In this document: positions 31,303 through 41,986 of the stretch, in pieces | Numbering within the stretch: position 1 is the first letter of the stretch | Layout of the letters: every line of letters starts with the position of its first letter | DNA from: an uncultured Pelagibacteraceae bacterium | GTDB taxonomy: Bacteria > Pseudomonadota > Alphaproteobacteria > Pelagibacterales > Pelagibacteraceae | NCBI GenBank assembly: GCA_902631255.1 | Contig: CACOXS010000002.1 | Location: 56,622 to 120,621, forward strand | Direction: 5' to 3' | DNA length: 64,000 bases | Translations under genes and position numbers: made by a program | Notes under the pieces: generated by a model | What the model was told of the DNA's origin: nothing | The model's input: the letters and a program-made list of their open reading frames with translations, nothing else | Databases searched by the model: none

Positions 31303-31929
31303 TTATAAATTTATAAAATTTTTTATTACTTGTAATCCTATTTTATCACTTTTTTCAGGATGGAATTGTGTTCCAAAAATATTTTCTTTCTCAACTGAGC
31401 AAACAATATTCGATGAATAATCTGTTGTTGCTGAAATTACATTTTTATCATTTGGTAAAAATTCATAACTATGGACAAAATACATGTGTGAATTATTTTC
31501 AATATTTTCAAAAATCTTACTTTGTTTTACAATATTTATCTGGTTCCAACCAATATGGGGAAGTTTATATTTTCCATTTTGATTATCTATTTTTGTGACT
31601 TTTCCTGATATCCAACCTAAACCTTTAGTTTCAGTTTCTTCATAACCAGTATCAGCAAACATTTGTAAACCAACACAAATTCCAAGAATTGGTTTTTTAT
31701 CATTTATTGCAAATTCATTTAAAGTTTCTGTAAGACCATTAATTTTATTTATAGCTTCTACACAACTTTTAAATGAGCCCTGCCCTGGTAAAACTACTTT
31801 GTCGCTAGACTTAATTTTATTTAAATCAGCAGTAACCTCAATATTTACCTTATCTTTGGCTACTTCTTTAAAAGAGTTTATCGCCGAGCTGATATTGCCC
31901 GAGTTGTAATCAACAATAGTAACTTTCAT
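31303..31929 (-). CDS. hisH: Imidazole glycerol phosphate synthase glutaminase subunit
   Basis: VDYNSGNISS, VLPGQGSF, PILGICVGLQMF, GTQFHPEKS. Confidence 0.96.
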   Translation of the reverse strand: MKVTIVDYNSGNISSAINSFKEVAKDKVNIEVTADLNKIKSSDKVVLPGQGSFKSCVEAINKINGLTETLNEFAINDKKPILGICVGLQMFADTGYEETETKGLGWISGKVTKIDNQNGKYKLPHIGWNQINIVKQSKIFENIENNSHMYFVHSYEFLPNDKNVISATTDYSSNIVCSVEKENIFGTQFHPEKSDKIGLQVIKNFINL

Positions 31930-31934
31930 TAATA

Positions 31935-32525
31935 TTATAGTGAGCCTTTGGTAGATGGAATTGATTTACTATTCCTAGGGTCTATCTCTAATGCAGCTCT
32001 CAATGATCTTGCTAATCCTTTGAAACAAGACTCAATGATGTGGTGACTATTATCACCATAAATATTTTCTACGTGCAATGTAATTCCTGCTGCTTGAGAA
32101 AAAGCCTGAAACCACTCTTTAAAAAGTTCTGTGTCCATCTCACCTAGCTTTTCAACTTTTAAATTTACCTTCCAAATTAAATAAGGTCTGTTTGAAATAT
32201 CAATTGCAACACGCGATAAAGTTTCGTCCATCGGTATCATTGCATGTGCGTATCTTCTAATACCAACAGACTTTTTTAACGCTTTTTTCAAGGCCTCACC
32301 GATTGCTATACCGGTATCCTCGGTTGTGTGGTGAAGATCAATATGCGTATCTCCTTTAGCTTTTATACTCATGTCGATTGACGAGTGCTTGGATAACTGC
32401 TCAAGCATGTGATTAAGAAATCCTATTCCAGTATCAATCTTATACTTACCTTTACCATCAATGTTGAGATCAACACTTATACTGGTCTCTTTTGTTTTTC
32501 GACTAATTTTACCTTTACGCTTCAT
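31935..32525 (-). CDS. hisB: Imidazoleglycerol-phosphate dehydratase
   Basis: [50 protein letters not shown]. Confidence 0.97.
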   Translation of the reverse strand: MKRKGKISRKTKETSISVDLNIDGKGKYKIDTGIGFLNHMLEQLSKHSSIDMSIKAKGDTHIDLHHTTEDTGIAIGEALKKALKKSVGIRRYAHAMIPMDETLSRVAIDISNRPYLIWKVNLKVEKLGEMDTELFKEWFQAFSQAAGITLHVENIYGDNSHHIIESCFKGLARSLRAALEIDPRNSKSIPSTKGSL

Positions 32526-32617
32526 AATTTAAAAAGAGGTATACATATATTATCCAAATATGGCAATAATACTAAACTTGGGCTTGAACTATCAAATTTA
32601 GTATCCATTTATAAGCT

Positions 32618-33133
32618 ATGACAACAATTGTTTTAGTAAGAAAAAATAATGAAGTAGTAGTTGCTGGTGATGGACAGGTCAGTATGGGAAATACTGTTGT
32701 TAAAAGTACTGCGTCAAAAGTTAGAAAAATTGAAAAAAGAGATGTTGTCGCTGGATTTGCAGGTTCAACCGCAGATGCTTTAACTTTGTTTGAAAGATTA
32801 GAGGCAAAAATAGAAAAGCATGCAGGAAACTTATCCAGAGCCGCTGTTGAATTGGCAAAGGATTGGCGAACAGATAAATATTTAAGAAGACTTGAAGCGC
32901 TTATGGCTATTGGTGACAAAGATAATAGTTACATCATCTCTGGAACTGGGGATGTGCTAGAGCCAGAGGGTGATGTCATTGGAATTGGATCTGGTGGCAA
33001 TTACGCATTAGCTGCTGGAAAAGTTTTAATGGGTACTGACATGAGTGCTGAAGAAGTAGCAAAAAAAGCAATTGAAGTTGCTTCAGAAATTTGTGTTTTT
33101 ACAAATAATAATATTAAGGTTGAAAAAATTTAA
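32618..33133 (+). CDS. hslV: ATP-dependent protease HslV peptidase subunit
   Basis: [28 protein letters not shown]. Confidence 0.97.
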   Translation: MTTIVLVRKNNEVVVAGDGQVSMGNTVVKSTASKVRKIEKRDVVAGFAGSTADALTLFERLEAKIEKHAGNLSRAAVELAKDWRTDKYLRRLEALMAIGDKDNSYIISGTGDVLEPEGDVIGIGSGGNYALAAGKVLMGTDMSAEEVAKKAIEVASEICVFTNNNIKVEKI

Positions 33134-34506
33134 TGGAAAATTCAAACGTTACACCTCTTGTTCCAAAAGATAAGAATTCTAAAGATAACGAAAATTTAGT
33201 TAGTTCATTATCACCAAGAGAAATAGTTTCAGAGCTAGATAGATTTGTTGTAGGTCAAAATAAAGCTAAAAAAGCTGTTGCCGTTGCTTTAAGAAATAGA
33301 TGGAGAAGACAAGCTTTAAAAGGTGAAATGAAAAATGAAGTATTACCCAAAAATATACTTATGATTGGACCAACTGGGGTTGGCAAAACTGAAATATCTA
33401 GAAGATTATCAAAACTTGCTGAGGCACCTTTTGTGAAAGTTGAAGCAACAAGATTTACAGAAGTTGGATATGTAGGAAGAGATGTCGAGCAAATAGTAAG
33501 GGATTTAATTGAAATTGCTATTTCAATGGAAAAAGTAAAAAAAAGAAAAGAAGTTTATGCAAAAGCTCAGAAAATGGCAGAAGAAAAAGTTTTAGATGCC
33601 TTAGTTGGAAAAAAAGCAAGTACAGCAACTAGAGAGAGTTTTAGAAAAAGATTGAGAGATGGTGACTTAGATAACAATGAAATTGAAATTGCTGTAAGCG
33701 ACACCGGGGGTAGTGGTACTTCATTTGAAATTCCAGGAATGCCGGGGGCAAATGTTGGTATGATCAATATTGGAGAGATGCTTGGAAAGTCAATGGGGAC
33801 GAAAGAAAAAAAGAAAAAAATGACTGTGAAAGAATCTCATGAAATTTTGATTAATGATGAGTCTGATAAATTAATTGAACAGGATAAAATTATTAAAGCA
33901 GCAAAAATTTCAACAGAAAATAATGGAATAGTTTTTTTAGATGAAATTGATAAAATTTCTGGCAGAACCGATAGAGTTGGTGGAGATGTATCAAGAGAAG
34001 GAGTACAAAGAGATTTATTACCTCTTATAGAGGGTACAACTGTTAATACAAAATATGGTCCTATTAAAACAGATCATATTTTATTCATTGCATCAGGAGC
34101 TTTCCAGCTTGCTAAACCCTCAGATTTATTACCTGAATTACAAGGTAGATTACCTATAAGAGTAGAATTAGAGGCTTTAACAAGTGAAGATTTTAAAAGG
34201 ATTTTAAAAGAGCCTGACTATAGTTTAATCAAGCAATATGTGGCTTTATTAAAGACAGAAAATGTAGATTTAGAATTCGCTGAGGATGGCATTAATGCCA
34301 TTGCAAATATAGCATCTGAAGTAAATGCAACAGTTGAAAATATTGGGGCTAGAAGACTACATACAATTATTGAAAAAATATTAGATGAAATAAGTTTCAC
34401 CGCAACCGATAGAGCTGGTGAAACAATTATCATTAATAAAGAATATATAGATAAAAATTTAGATACGCTTGTTAAAGATACTGATCTATCAAAATTTATT
34501 CTTTAA
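33133..34506 (+). CDS. hslU: HslU ATPase subunit
   Basis: [45 protein letters not shown]. Confidence 0.98.
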   Translation: MENSNVTPLVPKDKNSKDNENLVSSLSPREIVSELDRFVVGQNKAKKAVAVALRNRWRRQALKGEMKNEVLPKNILMIGPTGVGKTEISRRLSKLAEAPFVKVEATRFTEVGYVGRDVEQIVRDLIEIAISMEKVKKRKEVYAKAQKMAEEKVLDALVGKKASTATRESFRKRLRDGDLDNNEIEIAVSDTGGSGTSFEIPGMPGANVGMINIGEMLGKSMGTKEKKKKMTVKESHEILINDESDKLIEQDKIIKAAKISTENNGIVFLDEIDKISGRTDRVGGDVSREGVQRDLLPLIEGTTVNTKYGPIKTDHILFIASGAFQLAKPSDLLPELQGRLPIRVELEALTSEDFKRILKEPDYSLIKQYVALLKTENVDLEFAEDGINAIANIASEVNATVENIGARRLHTIIEKILDEISFTATDRAGETIIINKEYIDKNLDTLVKDTDLSKFIL

Positions 34507-34513
34507 AAAAATA

Positions 34514-35350
34514 TTAAAGATAGTTAAGTTCTTTCATTTCATCACCTAATTCTCTCTCCAAATTCTCCTTAACATTTTTATCTAAAAGTTTTTTCCAATC
34601 ATTTTTAATTCCCATATTGAAAAACTTTATATTTTCTCCGGTTTGTTTATTTTTCTTAGCCTCAACAAAATTCTCTTTTGACTCCAATTTTTGCATGTTT
34701 TCAAATACTGTTGTTTTAACAGTATTTTCAAATTTTTCTCTATCAAACGTGAATTTTGCACGGCCAAGATGTGTAATAAATTTCAAAATATTTAGAAAGG
34801 TTTTTTCTGTATCATTTATCAAATCCTCATATCTAACCAACAAATATTTATTAAATCTTCTGAAAACTTTCCAAGAATTGTAGTGATATTTCCATGAACC
34901 CAAGTAAGTTGTACAGTGTCTGTCATCTTTTTTTAAAACTTGGTGCGATAATAATGTCTCAAGAGATTCTTGTGGAGTTTTTTGAAAATGGTGTGAGTGA
35001 GAGGTAACAATATTTCTTGGGTCTCTTACTATATATATCACTCCGAGCGTATTGTGCCGATCTGTAAATTTAAATGTTTTGGTGTTCATGAAACAACTAT
35101 GTGTTTTTAAGAATCTAATAGAATTTTTTTTGTTAAAAATCTTTTGAGTATTGATGTAATTTTTGTACATTTCTTCATCATTGTTAGTATCAACACCTAT
35201 GTGTTTAAATAATGAATTATCCGGAAACTGCTTGATATTTTTTAATAATTCAAAATTAAATACACCATCTTTGGAAAATATATATGATGATAACAAAGAT
35301 CTTACGAAAGTATTTCCACTTTTTGGATATGATGCCAACCAAACTATCAT
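34514..35350 (-). CDS. Sulfotransferase-domain protein
   Basis: MIVWLASYPKSGNTFVRSLL (PAPS 5'-phosphosulfate loop), YIVRDPRNIVTSHSHH (3'-phosphate motif). Confidence 0.88.
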   Translation of the reverse strand: MIVWLASYPKSGNTFVRSLLSSYIFSKDGVFNFELLKNIKQFPDNSLFKHIGVDTNNDEEMYKNYINTQKIFNKKNSIRFLKTHSCFMNTKTFKFTDRHNTLGVIYIVRDPRNIVTSHSHHFQKTPQESLETLLSHQVLKKDDRHCTTYLGSWKYHYNSWKVFRRFNKYLLVRYEDLINDTEKTFLNILKFITHLGRAKFTFDREKFENTVKTTVFENMQKLESKENFVEAKKNKQTGENIKFFNMGIKNDWKKLLDKNVKENLERELGDEMKELNYL

Positions 35351-35392
35351 TTCTTAAATCATTATATGTTTAAAATATTTAGAATATATAGA

Positions 35393-35803
35393 TTATTTCT
35401 TTTTTAAAAAAATATAAAAAGCTCCAGTTCCCCCATCAACTATGCTCGCGTCACTTATATTCGATATCATTTTCATTAACTCTGGATTATTTTTCAAAAA
35501 ATTAGGTATAGAATACTTTAAGATACCTAAATCTTTAGATACATACGGATTCTTTTCATTTTGAGAGTGAAGCCCTTTACCAGTAACAATAATTAATTTA
35601 TGAATTCTATCTTGATAAGATTTTTTAATAAAATTTTCAACAATTTGATTCGCATCATCAAGAGTTTTACCATGAAGGTCTAATGATCTAGTTTTTTTAA
35701 TTTTTGTTTCTGTTTGAAAATTATCCTTATCGGGTAATTTTTGGTCGTTTGATAAAAATTCGTCCCAGTTTTTTTTATCTTTTTCTGAAATTTTACTATT
35801 CAC
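35393..35803 (-). CDS. Smr/MutS2-domain protein
   Basis: LDLHGKTLDDANQIVENFI...LIIVTGKGLHS. Confidence 0.88.
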   Translation of the reverse strand: MNSKISEKDKKNWDEFLSNDQKLPDKDNFQTETKIKKTRSLDLHGKTLDDANQIVENFIKKSYQDRIHKLIIVTGKGLHSQNEKNPYVSKDLGILKYSIPNFLKNNPELMKMISNISDASIVDGGTGAFYIFLKKK

Positions 35804-36400
35804 TTAATTAAGAGTATTCACCAACAACCAATTTGGATTGTTTGATCTCATATCTCTCGAAAAAGTCCAAGTATCATAAATAGTTTTAATTTTATCAGGA
35901 CTGCCTGAAACAATCTTTTTTTCTTTATCTCTAATACATGTGATTATCTCACTTACAAAGTCTACTGTAACCTGAAGAGCTTTATCGATTTTTTTATGTT
36001 CTTTTATATCTGCTGATTTTATCCCAATAAATGTTATTTCAGCATAATGGCCTCTATCACCTCTTTCTTTAAGAGCTTTATTAAACTCATCATAAATTTC
36101 TTTACTTAATAAAGGTTTGCTGGCTATTAATTTGTTATCATTATCACTAAAATCAGTTATGATAGTTTCATAAGCAATTTTTGCTCCTTTTAAAAATTCA
36201 CTTTGAGCTTTTTTATCAAAGTTCTCTTTTTGTTTTAAATTACTTTCTTGATGAACTTCTTTTAAAATTTCTTGAAATCTTTGCGGATTTTTACCCTCAA
36301 AGCCAGTTCTTTTTCCAAGAATACCTCTTAGCCTCAAAAAAATAAACCCAGCTATCATTGCTAATAGTATGATGTCAATGTATTCGAAACTATAATTCAT
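35804..36400 (-). CDS. Tim44/TimA-domain protein
   Basis: N-terminal TM, FLKGAKIAYETIITDFSDND, C-terminal TWTFSRDMRSNNPNWLLV; likely start MNYSFEYIDI at 36400. Confidence 0.85.
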   Translation of the reverse strand: MNYSFEYIDIILLAMIAGFIFLRLRGILGKRTGFEGKNPQRFQEILKEVHQESNLKQKENFDKKAQSEFLKGAKIAYETIITDFSDNDNKLIASKPLLSKEIYDEFNKALKERGDRGHYAEITFIGIKSADIKEHKKIDKALQVTVDFVSEIITCIRDKEKKIVSGSPDKIKTIYDTWTFSRDMRSNNPNWLLVNTLN

Positions 36401-36458
36401 AATAGTTAATCTAATTACTCTGTTGAATAATTTCAACTAACAATTAGATTAAAGACAA

Positions 36459-36884
36459 ATGAACTCAGTATTAATTGCCCTTATCTTAGTTCCCATTGTG
36501 GAGATTTATCTATTTATTAAGATTGGTGGTCAAATAGGTGCGTTTAATACAATATCACTTATATTCATAACAGCGATAATTGGTGTGATTTATGCAAGAT
36601 ATGAAGGCTTAAATACTCTCAGATCTGGTTTTTCACAATTAATAAAAAATGAAGCACCAATCTATGAAATAATCTCTGGGGCCGCTATAGCGTTTGCAGC
36701 CCTACTATTAATAATTCCTGGTTTTGCTACTGACTTATTTGGATTTCTATTAATATTTCCATTAACCAGAAAATTATTTTTTGGAAAAATTATCAAAAAA
36801 TTTAAGAGTGAGACAAAAATTAAAAAACCATATATAGAAGGTGAGTTTGAGGACATTGAGGAAGATGATGAGCGAAAATTATAA
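36459..36884 (+). CDS. FxsA family membrane protein
   Basis: VPIVEIYLFIKIGGQIGAFNTI, LLIIPGFATDLFGFLL. Confidence 0.9.
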   Translation: MNSVLIALILVPIVEIYLFIKIGGQIGAFNTISLIFITAIIGVIYARYEGLNTLRSGFSQLIKNEAPIYEIISGAAIAFAALLLIIPGFATDLFGFLLIFPLTRKLFFGKIIKKFKSETKIKKPYIEGEFEDIEEDDERKL

Positions 36885-37290
36885 AATAATGAGTAAGTTT
36901 ATAAAAGATATCTCAGGAGAGACACCTGACGTTGAGACATATTTATATGTGAAAGATTTTATTTCTAAATACCAATTAAATATTGAAATTAATTCAAAAC
37001 CTTTAAAAACACAAATTATCGAAATAAATACTTTGTTAAAATTTCATGATATCACGGAAAGCAAGAAAAAATCACATTTTGAAATGACTTATACATCTGT
37101 AATAAAACTCAATGAAGAAATTAAAGATAAAAAAGTTTTACAAAAAATCATACTATGTGATGTGCAGAAAGAAATTTATCCTGAATTAGAAAAGGCTCTA
37201 CTTAATCTTTTACACACATCAGGATATCCAAATATTAAATTTGAAAAAAAGGTTGATTTTGAAGAACTTTACAACAAAAAATTTAGTTAA
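36865..37290 (+). CDS. secB: Protein-export chaperone SecB
   Basis: FIKDISGETPDVETYL, C-terminal INFEKKVDFEELYNKK-like; ATGATGAGC start inside fxsA 3' end. Confidence 0.82.
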   Translation: MMSENYKIMSKFIKDISGETPDVETYLYVKDFISKYQLNIEINSKPLKTQIIEINTLLKFHDITESKKKSHFEMTYTSVIKLNEEIKDKKVLQKIILCDVQKEIYPELEKALLNLLHTSGYPNIKFEKKVDFEELYNKKFS

Positions 37291-37948
37291 AAAAATTTTT
37301 CTTTAAATTAATTTTCAAATATTGTTCATGATTTTTTTTTTCTTTTTCAGTAGGTTTAATAATTTTTTTAAAATAAGAAATATTTGTTTTGGACATATGA
37401 TTATTATCATTAATTTCATTGGAAAAATTTAGTCTTGGTTCTTTTTGATCTATTAAATTGATATAAACTTTTGATAATAAGTCACAATCGATTAGTGCTG
37501 TATGTTTTTTTCTCTTAGAATTATCTATTCTATACCTTTTGCAGAGAGCATCTAGACTATTAGAAGATCCTGGAAATTTATCTCTAGCTAAAGTAACTGT
37601 ATCTATAATTTCATTATTAATTAAATCTTTACCTGCTATTTTTAGTTCATTATTTAAATGCGATAAATCAAATTCAGCATTATGAATAACTAGTTTTTTT
37701 CCTTTTATATAAAGTAAAAAATCATCTGCTATTTCTTCAAATTTTTTTTTATCAGACAGGAATTCATCTGTGTATCCATGAGTTTTTAAAGCCTTTTCAG
37801 AAACTTTTCTCTCAGGATTTAAATAACAATGAAAATTATTATTTGTAGGAAGAAAATTTTCCAGTTCGATGCATCCTATCTCAACTATTCGGTGACCTTC
37901 TCTGATGGACAATCCAGTTGTTTCTGTATCTAAAATTACTTCTTTCAT
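37283..37948 (-). CDS. dnaQ: DNA polymerase III epsilon subunit
   Basis: ILDTETTGLSIREGHRIVEIGCIEL, HNAEFDLSHLN. Confidence 0.95.
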   Translation of the reverse strand: MKEVILDTETTGLSIREGHRIVEIGCIELENFLPTNNNFHCYLNPERKVSEKALKTHGYTDEFLSDKKKFEEIADDFLLYIKGKKLVIHNAEFDLSHLNNELKIAGKDLINNEIIDTVTLARDKFPGSSNSLDALCKRYRIDNSKRKKHTALIDCDLLSKVYINLIDQKEPRLNFSNEINDNNHMSKTNISYFKKIIKPTEKEKKNHEQYLKINLKKNFFN

Positions 37949-38518
37949 TTAATGTATTTGCTTTAGAATATATTTTATCTGTTTTTTTATAAATTTATTT
38001 GTAAAGTTATTTTTAATAATAAATTTTGATTTTTTTTTCTTATAATCAAGCGGTAGTTGTATTTTTCTAAATTTATCAATAATTTTATAATTAAAATTTT
38101 TCCTTTTCTTAAGTCTCTTTAGAATTTGCATTTTTTTAGACTCGACAAATATCAAAATATCTTTTTTTCTATTTATTTTGTTCTCTAATAATAAAGGAAT
38201 ATCCAAAATAATAAGTTTTTTTTTTTTATTTTTTTTTATAAAAATATTCATTTTCTTTCTTATTTCAGGATGAATTATTTGAATAATCTTTCTTAAATTA
38301 TTTTTATTTGCCAATATCGTTCTTGATATTTCTTTTTTTTTTATTGGAAAATATGTGATGTATTTAGGTAGAGCCTTATTTAGTTTAATAAAAATTTTTC
38401 TGCTTTTTTGGTATAATTTGCTAACTTCGTTATCAGCATTAAAAACTGGATAACCAAATGACTTGGCTATAAAGCTTTTTCCAGATCCTATGTCTCCTAA
38501 AATTCCAATCCTAATCAT
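37949..38518 (-). CDS. coaE: Dephospho-CoA kinase
   Basis: IGILGDIGSGKSFIAKSF, VFNADNEV, ILDIPLLLE. Confidence 0.93.
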   Translation of the reverse strand: MIRIGILGDIGSGKSFIAKSFGYPVFNADNEVSKLYQKSRKIFIKLNKALPKYITYFPIKKKEISRTILANKNNLRKIIQIIHPEIRKKMNIFIKKNKKKKLIILDIPLLLENKINRKKDILIFVESKKMQILKRLKKRKNFNYKIIDKFRKIQLPLDYKKKKSKFIIKNNFTNKFIKKQIKYILKQIH

Positions 38519-39305
38519 TTTCTAAAAGTTTAAATGTATCTGTATTAACTTTTGGTTCTATCTTATGCCATAATTTAAATGCTTCAAAAGCCTGGTAAAC
38601 AAACATAGTTTTTCCATTTTCTGTTTTACATCCTAACATTTTTCCCATTTTTAAAAAACGAGTTTCATGAGGATTATAAATTACGTCATAAAATAATTTA
38701 TCATGTCCTAAACTTGAAAAATCTAAATTTATTGTTTCGTTATTTAAACCAAGACTTGTTGCATTTATTACCATATGGAAATCGGTTAAATTCCCCCACT
38801 CTAAAATTTTAAGATCTTTAAATAAAACTCTCAAATTTTCTGCCTTCTCTTTGGTTCTGTTACTAATTATTATCTCTTGAACATGCATTTTTTTTAAAGC
38901 AAAAATTATTGAAGGGACTACACCGCCAGCCCCCAAAATTAAAACTTTCTTGCCCTTTATACTAAAATTTAACTTTTTAATTGCAGTGTCAAAACCAGCT
39001 ATGTCTGTATTATGCCCAACTAAATCACCATTATCATAAGTAATTGTGTTTACTGATTGAGTCTGTTCTGCCTCTGGGCTTAATCTATCTAAAAAAGGAA
39101 TAACTGTTTTTTTAAAAGGGACAGTTACATTGCAACCGGCTATTTTTTGTTCCTTAATTTCTTGAATAAAATTTTTGATCTCATGAACCTCTAGCTTAAT
39201 TTTGTCATACGTAGCATCAATATTATTTTCTCTTAACCAACAGTTTTGAAGTTTAGGAGATAAAGAATGGTCAATTGGATTTCCTATTACTAAATATTTT
39301 TTCAT
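38511..39305 (-). CDS. aroE: Shikimate dehydrogenase
   Basis: VIGNPIDHSLSPKLQN, GCNVTVPFK, DVIYNPHETRFL. Confidence 0.95.
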   Translation of the reverse strand: MKKYLVIGNPIDHSLSPKLQNCWLRENNIDATYDKIKLEVHEIKNFIQEIKEQKIAGCNVTVPFKKTVIPFLDRLSPEAEQTQSVNTITYDNGDLVGHNTDIAGFDTAIKKLNFSIKGKKVLILGAGGVVPSIIFALKKMHVQEIIISNRTKEKAENLRVLFKDLKILEWGNLTDFHMVINATSLGLNNETINLDFSSLGHDKLFYDVIYNPHETRFLKMGKMLGCKTENGKTMFVYQAFEAFKLWHKIEPKVNTDTFKLLEND

Positions 39306-39886
39306 TCGTAATTGCTTAAGTATTGTTTTATTTTTTTAATTGGTAAACCCATAATAGTATCTTCGTCACCTTCTATATTTAAGAATAACTTCCTTCCTTC
39401 TCCTTCAATTTGGTAAACATTATAAGCATATAGGGCTTCATCTGTAACGTTTGATAAATAACTTTTAAGCTCATCTAGACTAAGTTGTTTCATAGTTAAA
39501 GTTGCTTTATCAGTGTAATTCCAAATCATGACACCATTTTGAGAAATACAAACTGAACTTATAAGATTGTGTTTTTTTCCATTAAGCTTTTTTAAAATTT
39601 CTAAAGCTTGATCTCTATTTATAGGTTTAGATATTAATTCGCCTTCTAAATCTATTACGCTATCAGCGCCTATAACTAAAAAACCCTGGTTTTTTTGACT
39701 AACCTTGTTTGCTTTCAATTCAGCTAAATTTTTTGATATTAATTCGGGAGATGCTTTTTCTTTAATTAAACTTTCTTTGACAATATCTTCATCTAAATTA
39801 GAATTTTTTACCTCGGTGGATATATTGTTATTATCCAAAATTTGCTTTCTTACTTTGCTTTTTGAGGCAAGTATAATTTTAACCAT
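39302..39886 (-). CDS. maf: Maf family nucleotide pyrophosphatase
   Basis: IILASKSKVRKQIL, LVIGADSVIDL, EGDEDTIMGLP. Confidence 0.93.
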   Translation of the reverse strand: MVKIILASKSKVRKQILDNNNISTEVKNSNLDEDIVKESLIKEKASPELISKNLAELKANKVSQKNQGFLVIGADSVIDLEGELISKPINRDQALEILKKLNGKKHNLISSVCISQNGVMIWNYTDKATLTMKQLSLDELKSYLSNVTDEALYAYNVYQIEGEGRKLFLNIEGDEDTIMGLPIKKIKQYLSNYE

Positions 39887-40703
39887 TTTTTTTATATATT
39901 TCGTATATCTTTATGATTGATGCAGCAGTTTCCTCGACTGATTTTCTAGTAACATCTATCATCGGCCACTTATATTTTTTAAAAGTTTTTTTAGCATCCT
40001 CAACTTCTTTTTTAATTTTAGATAAATCTGTATAAGATCTATTATGAGTTTCTTTTAATGAATTCATTCGATTTTTTCTAATATCAACTAACCTTTCTGC
40101 TTCTGTGCTCAATCCAACAATACAAGTAAAGTTTGGGTCTTCTTTTAAAATTTCAGGAATAGAATTTTCATTTACTAGGGGAATATTGGATATTTTAAAT
40201 CCCTTGTTTGCAAGATAAATTGAAGTTGGTGTTTTACTCGTTCTACTGACCCCTAGCAAAATAATATCTGATTTTTTGATATCTTTGACCAAATTACCAT
40301 CATCATGATTCATTGTAAATTGAATAGCCTCAATTCTTTTGTAATACTCATCATTTAACATGTATTGGCCACTAGGCTGGTGGGATGCTTTCTGGTTAAG
40401 TAGTTTTGAAAAACTCAAAATTAAATCTCCAAGAACACCAAAGCAAGGTATTTTTTTTTCTTCGCTGTTTCTTGCAAGGTGTTTTGCAAGACTGCTATCC
40501 ACGATTGAATATAAAATAATAGAGTTTTGATTTTCTTGAGCATTCGATAAAATTTTTAAAATTTGGTTTTCTGTTCTCGTAAATGAATACGTGTGTATTT
40601 TGTAATTTATATTTTTAAATTGGGCTTTAATTGCAGTAAAAATTCTATCTAACGTTTCACCTGTAGAATCAGATATAAGATAAATTTGATAAGTATTACT
40701 CAT
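39879..40703 (-). CDS. ppsR: Pyruvate,phosphate dikinase/PEP synthase regulatory protein (DUF299)
   Basis: IYLISDSTGETLDRIF, ILLGVSRTSKTPTSIYLANKG. Confidence 0.93.
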   Translation of the reverse strand: MSNTYQIYLISDSTGETLDRIFTAIKAQFKNINYKIHTYSFTRTENQILKILSNAQENQNSIILYSIVDSSLAKHLARNSEEKKIPCFGVLGDLILSFSKLLNQKASHQPSGQYMLNDEYYKRIEAIQFTMNHDDGNLVKDIKKSDIILLGVSRTSKTPTSIYLANKGFKISNIPLVNENSIPEILKEDPNFTCIVGLSTEAERLVDIRKNRMNSLKETHNRSYTDLSKIKKEVEDAKKTFKKYKWPMIDVTRKSVEETAASIIKIYEIYKKNG

Positions 40704-40984
40704 GTATAAAATGTTAATAGTTTTTTTTTATTTGAACAAAATTAATAATTTTTATAAATTTTAAATTTATGTTGTAAAACATGGCTTTTATTAACATTAT
40801 TAAACATCTGTATAAAGTTTTTCATTAAATTGAAATATTGGTAATAAGCTTCAATATTACTTATATTTATATAAAAAATTTAACTTAAAATGTTAATAAC
40901 TAGCTTATAAAATGTATATAAAATTTAATCCACATATTTCACAGTTCATACTACAAATACTATTAAATAAATTTTAATACTAAT
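40704..40984. other. Candidate chromosomal replication origin (oriC)
   Basis: 281-bp very AT-rich gap between ppsR and hemE, the Caulobacter/Rickettsia origin position; near-consensus DnaA box TAATCCACA at 40926-40934; repeated TATAAAATGT and AAAATGTTAATA; gene orientation diverges from here. Confidence 0.7.
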
Positions 40985-41986
40985 ATGTCTGATATTAAAA
41001 AAGTAATTAAAGATAAAAGAACAGATTTAAATCCTATATGGATTATGAGACAGGCTGGAAGGTATTTACCGGAATTTAGAGAAATAAGAAAAAAAAATAC
41101 TGATTTTATCAAATTATGTTTAAATTCTAGTTTAGCAGCTGAAATAACACTGCAACCTCTAAAAAGGTTTAATTTAGATGCAGCTATAATTTTTTCGGAT
41201 ATATTAATCTTACCATATGGTTTAAAGCAACAAGTAGAATTTAAAAAGAATGTTGGCCCCATTCTTGGTGATTTTAACATTGATCAAATATCTAAAATTA
41301 CAGAAAATGATTTTATCAAAAGAGTTGATCCTGTTTATAAAGCTATAAACCTGGTTAAAAATAATAAATTAACAGAAAACAAGTCCACCATAGGTTTTGT
41401 TGGCGCTCCTTGGACATTGTTGGTTTATATTTTGAATAAACAATCCCCAAAAATAAAACTTAAGAAAAACTTTTTTAATAATAACTCTTTAATTGAACAA
41501 ACATTAAAAATAATATTTAAATTTTTAAAAGTTCATATTAAAAACCAAATCAATAATGGCGCAGAAATAATACAAATTTTTGATAGTTGGGCTGGATTAT
41601 TAGAAGACAAAGATCTTGATTTTTATATTTATAATCCAACTTGCTCTTTAGTTGAATTTACTAAATCTTTAAATGTTCCGGTAATTTGTTTTCCTCGGGG
41701 TATAAAGAATTACAAAAAATATTGTGAAATTGTTAAACCTGACGCTATCTGTATAGATTACGAGGTTGACCCAATAAAAATTGAAAAAGAAATTGATATT
41801 CCTGTGCAAGGTGGCTTGAACCCCAAAATTTTGCTCACTGGCAGAGAAAATCTTAAAAAAGAAACAATAAAATATCTAGATATTTTTAAAGACCATCCAT
41901 ATATATTTAATCTAGGCCACGGGGTCCTACCAGAAACAGACCCAATCATGATGGATTATTTAGTTAAAACAGTAAAGAACTATTAA
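40985..41986 (+). CDS. hemE: Uroporphyrinogen decarboxylase
   Basis: PIWIMRQAGRYLPEFRE, FVGAPWTLLVYI, NLGHGVLPETDP. Confidence 0.97.
   Translation: MSDIKKVIKDKRTDLNPIWIMRQAGRYLPEFREIRKKNTDFIKLCLNSSLAAEITLQPLKRFNLDAAIIFSDILILPYGLKQQVEFKKNVGPILGDFNIDQISKITENDFIKRVDPVYKAINLVKNNKLTENKSTIGFVGAPWTLLVYILNKQSPKIKLKKNFFNNNSLIEQTLKIIFKFLKVHIKNQINNGAEIIQIFDSWAGLLEDKDLDFYIYNPTCSLVEFTKSLNVPVICFPRGIKNYKKYCEIVKPDAICIDYEVDPIKIEKEIDIPVQGGLNPKILLTGRENLKKETIKYLDIFKDHPYIFNLGHGVLPETDPIMMDYLVKTVKNY

Noticed and set aside
38200-38350. Long T runs in the coaE region considered as a frameshift or repeat
   Set aside because: They encode Lys-rich coaE on the minus strand and the frame is intact from start to stop.
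40704-40984. Possible CRISPR-like or small RNA locus
   Set aside because: Repeats are short (10-12 bp), few and irregularly spaced, with no cas genes; origin function fits the synteny better.
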